DNA of 64,000 nucleotides from Undaria pinnatifida (lineage: Eukaryota; Sar; Phaeophyceae; Laminariales; Alariaceae), in the NCBI GenBank assembly GCA_012845835.1, contig JABAKD010000002.1, forward strand, positions 22,496,699 through 22,560,698, given 5' to 3'. Shown here one piece after another: positions 37,101 to 49,100 of this stretch. The position numbers were made by a program, and so were the translations under genes. Within the stretch, counting starts at the first letter, position 1. The number at the start of each line of letters is the position of its first letter. The notes under the pieces were generated by a model, which did no database searches, had not been told where the DNA came from, and saw nothing but the letters and a program-made list of their open reading frames with translations.

Positions 37101-40100
37101 AGTTTCGACAAAACCTTCGATATCACAGCTGGAGTGTATTTTTTTTTTTATAATATAAAATACCCGTCGCGGCAATGTGTGCGTTGGTCAAAGGGGCAAG
37201 ATTTCAGGAAACAGCCACCACCAAACCCCCTCCCCTCCATCTCGCCCTCTCACCTCCCCCTCAGAAGAAGGCTGAAGGGCAAGCAACAGCCCTGCTAGGC
37301 TTCCCAAAACCACGGGCAGCATGGCATCCAGCGAACAACCACGAGACTCTCCTGGTGCGCTCACCATGAGAGCACTCACGCCTGGCCACGAGTTTCGATG
37401 GGGCAGCCGACAGGGAAACGGCAAAAAAAGCTAAGAGGAGGGGGGGTGGAGGGTAGGGGGGCGTGGGGTGGGGTGGGAGTGGGGGTGGGGGTGGGGGGGG
37501 GGGGGGGGGCAGGAACGGTGGGAGGGAGTGTAGTACATTTTTTAGTTCTGCCCCATACAATGAAACCTTCACCACACGCCTCTGTTGATGGGGGGGGGGG
37601 GGGGGTAGTCAGGGTAATGCTGCAATATGTAATCACAGGAGCCATCGGTGTTATGAGGAAAGGAGAGGGAGGGGGGGACCTTGGGGGGGGCACATTTTCT
37701 TCTCACCACGAAACACACACACGCAACAACACCTTCCATCGGATGACATAGCACGGTACAAGGCGACGGGCACAACCCGCCCCCCGCCGTCACCCCCCCC
37801 CCCCCCCCCCCTTCCCCTCACCGACCACCCACCTTGCGCAGCCCACAGCACGCTCTGAATCCTAACCGTGCTCAGCTGCGACCCCTCTTCCCGCCCTCCC
37901 CTGCTCCGCCCAGCATCCCTTCCGCCGCCACCGCCACCACCCCCGCCCACTACCACGGCCCCGATAAGCCGCTGCACGGCACAAAGCAGCACTTTGAGAG
38001 TGCCTTGAAAGGGAAAAGTGACGCCGTCTTTCACCGTTTGCATCCACGGTTGGCGGTAATGCCCACCGGGACCGGCGGCCGCGGCGGCGGCAGTTGCACT
38101 TGCTCCCTGCACGAGCCACTTCACATCTCTGGGAACATGGTTGGGGTTGGGATTGGCGTTCGGGTTGCGGTTGAGGTTGGGGTTGAAATTTGGGTTGGGT
38201 CGGGGTTGAAGTTGAGGTTGGGGCCGGGGTTGAAATTGGGTTCGGGTTGAGGTCGAGGTTAGGGGTGGGGTGGGGTTGGGGTTGAGGGTGAGATTGGGGT
38301 TGAGGTTGGGGTTGGGGTTAAAATTGGGGTTGGGGTTGAGGTTGAGGTTGAGGATTGGGGGATGGGGGGTGGGGTGGGGTGGGGTGGGGTGCGGTGCGGT
38401 GGGGTGAGGGGGGTGGGAGGGTGGGTGGGGCGTAGGAGAGGCACATTCCCCCACGGAAACAATCCTCGACTTTAGTTTTCGTGTGACAGCGGATATAGAC
38501 GGTGTAGCGGAAGCAGAGCAACCGCTACTGATCAAATTGGCACCGGAAATACACGTTATTTACCAATAGACACATAACTGCTATTGACCGTTGATACGAA
38601 CAACTACACGCTACTGGCCAGGCACGATAGTTGCACGCAGCTGACGATTGCCACGAAAAATACACGTTATTGCCCATTGGCAAGGTAGGGTGCGGTACTG
38701 CTGTACGGTGCTGTACGCCCACTCGATCTGCTCGGCTAGCGCTATGACGTCACCGAGAATCCGTCCGCTCGGGTGTAAGGTACTGCTGTGTGGTATTGCT
38801 GTAATGCAGCGCCAACGAAGGGCATTGGTCTGATTTTCCCTAGGTGCTTACGTTTAAGGTTGGATGCAGGCATGGAATACGAGACGAATTGGTATTGTGT
38901 GGCATTCTGTATATCGCTGCGGTCGCGATAGAGCACGGTCAGGCCTATTTCCATTGCGCTAGCATTTCTTTTAGCGTAGCTATTCGTTTTTTCAAGACGA
39001 CAAAAGTAGTAGCGTGATCCTTTTTTTTCAGGGAAAAACGAGCGTCATCAGGGGACAACACGGTTGCAAAACTTCTTATCCTTTGTATCCAGCAAATATA
39101 GTAACACTTCCAGGAAGAGAGCAGAGCAGAGTGGAGATATAAGGCAAAGAATAGGCACCGTTCCCGAGACCGTTCCTTCCGTATTATCTTACCCGCGGCC
39201 TTCGTAACCCAGAGAACGCGCCGTCGCCGCCGGATCATCTCGGAAAGCGGCCGCCTGCAGATGGAGGCTTGTCTCGTCCAGCTCCAGGCAAAGCGCGCGC
39301 AACACCTTACGGGCGGGGGTGGAGGCAGAGGCCAGGGGGGGGGTGCGAGGGTGTACTCATTTCATGCATGGCCGTAGTCGTATGACCATATACCCTCGCA
39401 TCCCTGGGATGGGGGCCGAGGGGGGATAGGAGGCAACGCTCTGAGTTATTCTCAAAGGCGACTACGACCGGGAGGGCGGGGGTAGGAAGCGGCGCTCTGG
39501 GTACACTGAGAAGAAAATTGGTGATGCTTTCGTATCTTCTCGGTCTTCCCCTCATTTCCTTCATGTCCGTCGAAACTGCTTAATATTTTTGGAGAAAAAA
39601 AAGCAGACCAGGCAGATGTCCGCGTTTACAGCGCGGCGGACGCCACATGTGCCCGACGAGAGCGAAGGCCGAGAGCTGGCGCTTGCATCGCCCACCCCCC
39701 ACATATGCAGGGTCGCACGCTGCGCACAGGGCACGGTTACGACTACACGCACACCGTAACGGGAGACGCGAAGTAGTTCCTCGGTTGGAGGAGGGCGTCA
39801 GACAGAAACATTTTGGCCGAGAACAGATTTACCTCTATCGTGTCATACGGCAGTACCACCCTATCGTATGACAGCATCATAGCATAATAGCACCCTATCG
39901 TATCGTATCATAGCACCCTTTTGTTCTTCACTTCTACTTTCCAGCTTCTGGACAAGCCATGGTCACAGGTGCCGTCCCTTTTCCCCCTCCAGTTCTTGCC
40001 TTCGGTTTTATCGCGCAAAGGGTTCAGCAATCCCACTGCTTGTCAAATTTTCATCGAGTGTTGCTAACTCACGCTCTCGCGCTTTCCGCAAGTCAATTTG

Positions 40101-43100
40101 TGCACAAGAAAGAGACCCTACGAATGTATCGCATCATAGCACCCTATTGCATCATAGCATCATGGCACCATGTATCGTATCATAGCACCCTATCGTATCA
40201 CAGCATGGTCCGTCCGGGCAAATTTCATCAAGGCATGAACCCCACTTGTTCTCGCTCAATTTCGAGAGTTGACACGTGAAACAAAGTTGGTACGAATCGC
40301 AGGGTCGACAGTAATCGAATTCCGGTGTAAAAAAAAGAAGTGAAATTGGTAGGGCTGGGCCCTGGTCCTGTACTGGCAGTACTACTGTACTGGCTGAGGA
40401 GGCAGCCAGGGTGCCGATACTTTGACTGTTCATGTATTTTCTACAACAACGCCTCATTTAACAGCGGAAACCCATCAAAATTCACGGCGTCAGGGCAGAG
40501 AGGGCACGCAGAATAGCTAGAGAAAGGAGAGCTCAAGAAACCTATGAGCATAGCATTAACTGAGTAAACATCATATTTGGAACAATATAAATGGATGCTT
40601 ACGTGGACATTTACGTCTCTCAGACAGCAATTTCGCAAATTGTAGCGATTCGGTTTTGCACACTCCAAACATGTGTTTGAACCCGTGTCCCACCTCTTCC
40701 ATGTCTGGGCTGCGTGCTGCAGTGTGCCGTTTTTCCGCACATTCCTGTCCAATACACGCTTCGCTCGATTTTCCTATTTTTTTACTTTTTTCCAAGTCAA
40801 CCTACCCCCAAATTTTATTTAAAACATGGTCGAAAAAAGACGTACTTTTTAGCACGAGTAAACCTGTCGTATCATAGCATAATATCGTATCACAACACCT
40901 TATCATGTCATACATAGCACCCTATAGCACCCTTTCATATCATACATAGCACTCTATCGTACCATAGCACCCTATCGTATCACAGCACAATATCGTATCA
41001 TAGCACCCTGTCGTATCGTTATCATAGTACTTGTCGGGAACGCTAACACATGGCCGTCACGCGCACCTGAGCAATGTTGAACTCGTACAGCGCCGCGCGC
41101 AGGTTTTTATCTGCAGGCGCCTTCAGCGCGAGCGACTGCAGAGCCTGCACCTTGGCCACCTGCGCCCAAAGCGGCACGCCCGCCAGACCCCGTCCCCGCC
41201 CCCGCCCCCACCCTCCCGTACCCCAGCCTTGCCTCCTCGCCCACGCCGCCGCCGCGGCCGCCGCGGCCGCCGCCATCGGTCCTTCTCCGACAAAAATTCT
41301 GACGGAAGCGAGGGCTAGCGCACGTCGCTGCAGCTCTACCTCCTCCGCCCAGGCACCGATAGACCCTGTCGGTTTTGATCCCCCCCGCCGCGCGCGGGAA
41401 AAGACGGAAAGACGGAAATGCAGAGCGGTGGTGTGGCGGAGAGAGTGGGCGTCGGTAGGGGGCGCGTACGAAGGCGGGGAGGAGGGACACGGGTTGTATG
41501 TTCCCGTTGCCATGACTCTTGTGTATAAGCGTGTATGAGAGAAGACTTAAGAGCACGCTCAGGACATTTTAAAGCATGAGCCACATCCTCCAACGATCCC
41601 TGAAGAGCAGGCGTCTGTCCGTGCCACGCCGTCACACATTACAACTACAACTGATCCCACCTCCAGATACACCTCCCATAACCCCTCCCCCCCTTTCCAA
41701 GCAACAAAAAGGCGACAAAAGAGCACAGGCGCAACATACACGCCAAAACCCCTCCCACCACTCCACCCTCCCCCCGTCAAAAACGCCGAGAAAAGAGCAC
41801 CGACGCAAAAAGCACGCCAAACGCCCCCCCCCCCCGCCCTCTCCCTTTCTCGGCAATGCAAAAGTATGCGGAGCTATGGTCATACGGCTACAGCCATGCA
41901 CGAAACGAGTACCCCCCCCCTCCTCCTTATCCCTTTCCGTCACCTCGTTTGTACAAGGACGACGGCCCTCCGGCGTAGCCCCCAACCCCCCCTCCCCCTC
42001 CTCCACCACTCCCTCGGTCATCCAGGAAGTCTTGCTCCGCCTGGAGCAGCACGGCCTCGTGGCCGACCGAGAGCGAGTCCAGCAGCATGGCCGCGGGGGA
42101 GGCCGGCCCTTCAGACATGGATCGACCCCCACCACCGCCGCCGTTGCTCGTGGAGGCAGCGGCGGCGGCGTTTGCTTGCCATAACGCGACGAAGTCTTGC
42201 GGCTGCGTCAAACAGGTAAGAAGGAGGGGGTGGAGGGAGAGGGTCGTTGGAAGGGGGGGGGGAGGAAGGAGGTAGGATGTCGAAACAAGACGCACAAAAC
42301 ACAGCGGCAAACGACGGAGTAGAATGGGGAGGAGGGGGGGGGGGGGGGGGGGGGGGAGGCGTACTCATAGGTTGCTTGCCTTAGTCAATAGACCATTGAC
42401 CACGCATCCCTTTCGAGACGGAGCACCGTTCCTACTCCTAATACAGTCACCTCCAACATTTGGGCGCTCATTACGCCTTTTCCATATATTACATAAAAAC
42501 TGTAGGCTCATCCTATCCCCGTCCTGCTTCGCCGTCTGAAGCCACCATATATCTCCTGGGATAGCAATTGTTTTCTCGCTGCTCTCTAGTCTACCAAACT
42601 CTTCCATGTCACATACGTCGAATTTCCTCATCTCCTCCTCTAACACATCCCGTTCCTCTTCGTACATTTCACATTCTCCTACTATGTGAGCCCTACTCTC
42701 TGTTGTGCGCCACAAGGGCGCATATGTGTAACCACGTCCTCCTCCCGACTACTGGTATGTCTCTTTCTTCCAGTACGCCCAGGTCCCCTACACGAAATGG
42801 GGAGGAGGACGAGGAGGAAATGAGCAAGTATGTCTGGGAAAAAAGGGGGAGGACGGGAAAGGATGGAGGAACTACGTCGAAACACAAAAAACAAAAATAC
42901 AAAACACAACCCAAGAAACACAAAGCATGACAAAAACACACACAAAAGCAACTAGTGATGCAGAAAAATGTGCATTCGGACAGCGGAGCGAAGCGCTGAG
43001 CGGCTAGCAGCAGCAGCAACAACAGCAGCGAAGGGCGATCGCGTCGACCACTCCGCTCTTACCGCAGCGATGACGGCGTTCATAATCTTGGTAGAGAAGG

Positions 43101-46100
43101 CATGGAGAGAGAAGTTCACCGAAGCCGATAGGAGGACCAGGCAACCTACCAGCAGCCGTCCGGCGTTAGTCGCGTCGCTCTGGGGGGGGAGAGGGGGAGA
43201 GAGCAGCAGAGAGAACGGGGGGGGGAAGGAGGAGAGAGATAGAAAAAAGGAGTAGAGAGAGGGAGAGAGGGGGAGAGAGAGGGGGAGAGAGAGAGAGGGG
43301 GGGGGAGAGGAAAGCGGCGGCACAACTACAGTAGTGAGTAGCAAGTATTTCTATCTGCCCGTTGTGTTTGAGGCTCGCAAAGTGTCTTACATCAAGAAAA
43401 TACCAAAAGTTAGCTGGTTCGCGTGCTTCTCTCCCAATAGAACAACTAGCCATCAAGTCCAGACAAGTAACAGCCCTATATATTGTGCTACTGTCTGCTG
43501 TATCAAGCTGTACTATGTACCGGTGCTCCGTATAATAGCTTACCGTGCCACCGTTGCCAATGGGAAGACCAAGCAGGGCCGCCAGTGCGCCCCCCAACCG
43601 ACTGCCGGGTACCAGCTCGCTCAGGCACCGCAGAACTCTGGGAAGAAATAGGCCGGGCGGCGAAAGGCGACGATTGAAGGGCGAGGACGAGAGTAGGCGA
43701 AAAAGGACGGGGACACAGCCATAGGATAAAGGGCGTGAGGAAAAAGAGTGTGATGGGTAGGCGTGAAGTGGCCGAAAACGAAAAAAGAAAAAAGAAAAAA
43801 CGTTGTAAACAACAGCGAGCTCTTGCCCGTGCGCATTTTGCACAACACCACGACGCCCCCCCGTATTTCTCCCCTGCTCTTATGTATTACTTCTTCCCCG
43901 CCCCTATACCCACCCACTCTTCCTGCCTCTTCCCAACCCCCCCACCGTCGCCCCTTCCCCCGCCCGCCCACCCACCTACCCACCCTCCCACCCTCCCTAT
44001 TCCTCCCCCTCGCCCCACCCACCTCCCCACCCCCACCATCCAGCACCCCGCTCCCCCTCACCCGCCAACCCACTCACACGTATCCTGCCGCCACGCAGGG
44101 GCCAACGAGGAAGCCCTCCTTCAGGCTGCCGAGCACGAACGACGAGAGAGAAGTGTGACTCGATCGCCCGAACCTTAGCTGGTGCTCTCTTTTGTGGAGG
44201 AACGACAGGGCGTAGCAAACGCTGCAGACCGCCCCCGCGGCCACGGTGCCGCCCAGGGCGCTCGATCCCTCTGCCATTCTCGGAGCCAGATTTGCGCCTG
44301 ATTTGGGTTGAGATCCGAGGAGAGGGAGGGGAGGAGGGGAGAGGAGATAGACAAGCACGAAACGGAACAGAACAAAACGAATCATGTTCAGCCCGTGGCA
44401 CCACCCACAAAATACAATCTAGTACTATGAGTACATTATTGCAACAATAGTAGTAGCAGTAGTAGAAGTAGCAGCAGTAGTAGCAGTAGTAGCAGTAGTC
44501 GTAGTAGTCGTAGTAGTAGTAGCAGCAGCAGTAGTAGTAGTAGTGGTGGTAGCAGCCCATTAGCAGCAATAATATAACAGCAGCAGTAGCAGTAAATCGA
44601 GGTAGCAGTAGTAGCAGCAGTCGGTAGCAGTATTAACGGCAGTAGTTCCATCTCACCCGCCGTGGCCGCCAAGACGCTCCACGAGCACAGGCCGAGGGAC
44701 ATGCCGATGAGGCCGTGGGCGACGACGGTGGCCACCGACTGCAGCGCGGTCGGCAGCGACGAGCTAGTCGCGGCGTCGGCGTTGGAGACGGCGTAGCAGG
44801 AGAAGGCTGTCAGCGCGTGACATCCCACCGCCACCTGAGGCGCGGTGCGGTGTGGTTAAAAAACATGGGGGTAGGGTTAGGAGTTAAGGCAGAGCTTTAG
44901 TCGCACTAAATTATATCTCGTAAAAAATACATTGTTTCGAAGTACTGGGTTCACAAGGGGGGCACATGACATTCCTCGAACCCCAAACTAAAATGACAGG
45001 CATAACGTGCGTGGCATCAGCCGCCGATGTACAAATGCTAATTAATAGTTGAAGTTCTCCGTTCGGAGGTGAAATACAAGGAAGCAGAATGCTGGGCAGA
45101 CTAAAACGTGAGCGTAGAACTTGAGCACTAATAAGCATAAGCGTTAGAATGGAACGGTAAAGTAGGCAATCAAGAGGAAAAATAGGCGAGCAGACCAAAA
45201 GAGGGCGACGCAAGAGAAGAGAGCGAAAGCATGTGACCGAGTACTTAATAAGTACTCGTATTTAATAGCACAGCAGGAAAACAGAGGAGGCAGTAGCAGC
45301 AAAGCAGGATTATTAACGGCATATTTTTAAAATAAGATATTACCCGATATCAAAGGATCGTACAGACGTACTTGTTCGTTCATTATGCGTTGACTACTAA
45401 TGTTTACACCTTTTTCATAATAATGGTGGTGAAAAAGCAAAAAAAAAAAGCCAAAGCATTATATTAGCGCTGGGGACGTGTTCATATAGTGGTGACTACA
45501 CATTTTTTTCTGTGCAACCTCGGTAAGCTTGGCGTAACCATTACTGGGCTTGAGAGCATCGCCTGCAACAACAACTTCGCCACCACAGAAGTAGTAGTAT
45601 AAACGCGCGGAAGCCGCGATGGGCCTTTCTTTGGGGTATAGCTCCGAATGGTTACGGTTGGGGAAGGTTGGAGAAAGGCGCACAAATCTAAATGCGAGGA
45701 TGGGGAACGAACGCAGGCAGGGGGTTGACACAGCAGGAGCAGAAACTAACTGACGGCTCTGTGCTCCAACTACTGCTAAAACTACTGCCGCGCTGCGCTG
45801 CTGAATTCAAGCAACAGACACATCTTGCCCGGGCTCGGGAACATGAGCGCTGGTCTGTCGAAGCCATGAGCGCTGGTCTGTCGAAGGGCTAACTCAATCG
45901 TCGCGGCCATTATTCATGATGTCGCGCTGGAGGCTAAGGACATCATACGTGCAGCGGTTGTGTGTGCTGTTGGCCAGTCAATGTGTTCTGTGCGCTGGCA
46001 TGTGGCTGCAGATGGGTTTCTCTCGTAGGCCCTAACAACTACAACTGCATCTTTTCTCTCTGTGTGGGCCACGTACCGCGAAAATATACCGACAGCCCGG

Positions 46101-49100
46101 GGTTGTCTACAACTCGGGAAGCACAAAATTCGGCTCTACAAGTCCAATATCACGGCGTGAATTTTCCGAGTTTTAAATGTATCTCGTACCATAAAGATAC
46201 AGCTGTAGTGGGGGACTCCCAACGGTGCCGGTTGAACAGTGCCACTGATCTCTATAATGCCGGCGAAAGTAGCAGGACTGGAACTCTTCACACAAGTATG
46301 GAAATCCTGCTGTAAATAGTGGTGGTGTCTCGAAGGGTGCCGATATACCTGGTATCGGGCTGGCACACACCGGCGATACCACGTGATGCTGTCTTGAGAC
46401 ACTAAACACACATGTGCACCGCCAAAAAAATCCACATTCTGTCAACTGCAGACACACCGTGCAGCAGCAGAGCAACAGCAGTAGCAGCAGCAGCACGCAG
46501 GCAGAGTAGAGCAGAGCAGAATCTTCCCCGCTTCCCCCATGCTCTTCTTATCTTTCTGTTATGACGCTGTCTTGCGTTGTGCTAAAAAACTTGTTTGGAT
46601 TTTTGGCGTGAAGCAATTTGTACCACTTATACAAGTGTTTTGCTTTCATTCATTGCTGGCAAAGAACGGGCTATGGAGCCGGTTGAATAGTGCAATTGCT
46701 CTGTATAGTGCCATTGCTCTGCATAGTGCCGGTAGAACTACGCGGCACGACTGGCACTCTCTGTACGTAGGTAGCTATGAATGGCAACCCTATTCCAATA
46801 GTGCCGGTGTCGTGAATGGCGCTGGCACATATATTGGCACTATGTGATGATGCCGTCGTGCATTGAACGAAAAACACACGCATACCCACGCAAGTGCACC
46901 GGCATTTTTTGGGAGCCCCATGTAGATGCATAATAAACACCACACGCAGACCGCGTGAGAGCATCAGATGGGCAGTAGAGTTGCACACACGGAGCAGCAA
47001 CAGTTGCGGCGGCACTACGACCAGCAGCGTTTGAGGCAGCAGCCGGCTTGCCCCTCGTTGCGTTAGCCTTGAATTTTTGGTGTTGGTGTTGATGTTGGAT
47101 TCGGTGTTCATGACTCCAGGCAGATTTGTCGGTAGTTCCTAAAGGGGTTGGCGTTGCTTTTGTGGTGTCGTGGCGGTGCTACGTCTGTGGGAGGTAGAAG
47201 CGGGACAGTTCGGCTTGCATGCAGCAGCAAAAACTGAAAGAAGCTCGTAGTCGGGCCAAAAAGTTAAAAGCAACAAGATAGTCGGGCCAACAAGTCTGTG
47301 AAAGTGACAGCAGCAAAAAATGAAAGAAGCTAGTCGGGCCAATAAGTCAAAAGCAAGAAGCTAGTCGGGCCGAAAAGTCCTGGGAAAGCGAGCCCGCTTG
47401 GGCTGCTCGTATCGGCCACCCTGGAAGAATTTATATCTAATAATATACTCGTAGCTTTGGCCATTTTTCAGATGCTCGTTCGAGGTTCACCTGCAAGAGA
47501 GGAAAAAGCACCTGGAATCAGGACATAGCAGTGCAAGTAGTAGGACGCGTGGAAAAGAAATACGAACCAACACGCCAGGCATATCATGACACATGCGTGT
47601 AACTATACAATCCAAGTAGCAGTCTACGGCAGAACGCGTAGTCAATAGATTACAACAGACAGTCGGGTCATCCATTATTAATAGTAGCCTGCATGCGAAT
47701 GACTGCTAGCACGTGCGCCTGGCGGACAACAGGCACGTGCTATCTCGTCTTTTAAACCGCGCCCATTTTTTTGGGGACATGCTACTTGGAAATAAAATGG
47801 AATCAGTTTTGCAGCAGTGAAAGAATTGCAGGCACACTGCTGCCTAGTCAGTGCCACCACGACCACCACTACCACCATCACTATCAACTCCATCATCAAC
47901 ACCACCATCACCGCCACCAACACCACCACACCAACACCACCCAGCAGGCAGGCAGACAGCCGTATCATACAGCGAAGACAAGCAGCACCAGTACACAAGC
48001 CAGATTGGGGAAACGGAGAAAGGGGGCAGCACCCGTGGGCATCTCCTTCCGCCAGTTCTGAATTCTGAAATGCTCGAATGATGGTGAAATTCACACGAGA
48101 AACACGCGCTCTCTGCAGGCGCTGGTAGTTACCGTATCTCGCGCAAGACATCGTCTCATTGCGTACTTCTGCATTTGTTTGTCTGTTTATGTTCCATTTC
48201 AGGAGTCCTTCTTTATGTTCCATGTCAGGAGTCCTTCTGTTTTTTTCTCCAATTTTTTGTGTCGTTTCATTCTACTACTGCTGTACCTTCTTTGGATTGT
48301 TGTTTTCTGCATTTTTCGTACCTGGTACGCTGACATTTCGCTTGCAATTCCGCTGTTCATTTGCGAGAATTTGTTTTTGGTTTTTCTGTTTCACAGTATG
48401 CGACCACACAATTACCTCTCTAGGATGAAGGGATAAACACTGGGTGTTCTACTGATGACGTTCGGTAAAAAGAACCCATGTAACGTGAAGACAACACGAG
48501 GGCCAACGCTCGAATGAGTAGGGTGGACCATAACTGGACCAAGTCCGGCGGAAGGCTGTTTTCTCATGGCCGGGGTTTTTGTTACTGGGTGAGCTTGCGC
48601 AAGTCCCACACTACCCGGAATGACGACGTTCCCGACAGCTATCTCCACCGCACCTGATCGCAAGGGTTCAGGTCGGGTCGACATGCTCTCGCATCCGTAT
48701 ACAACGGCAGCTCGCGCTGCAGGAGTAGTGACGGGGACGGCCGGCAGGGACAGCTCGCGCTGCCGCTACCACGGGAACTGAAGGATACGCCAGCTAGCGC
48801 TGGATTGCGAATACAACTGATGTAAATTGACACACGACGTGTATGAAAACACAAGTCGAGCCGGAAGTATGAAAGAAGATCCGCTGACCCACGTGTAACC
48901 AACAGGGCTGAGCCTACTGATTGTGTCAGTAGCAAGTATCTTGGATCTGAACAGTACATAATTGATATATAGTCGCGGCGAAACCGAGACCATCACCCCT
49001 CCCGGCTAGTGAGGGGACCTAGTCGGAGGTACCCCTTGAAGGCCGCATTGGAGGCACCCTGCCAGAGGCGCGCTAGACGCGAGTTGGCTTCACTGCATCT

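Noticed and set aside
37398-38535. Gly/Pro-rich frames on both strands
   Set aside because: They are products of G-runs and the GGGGTT array. Only 38128-37833 on the minus strand has coding character and is used in the NDC1-like model.
47678-48223. 181-codon minus-strand frame with a Val-rich hydrophobic stretch
   Set aside because: The hydrophobic run is the ACC/ATC triplet repeat read backwards. It is not a membrane domain and does not fit the NDC1-like exon phases.
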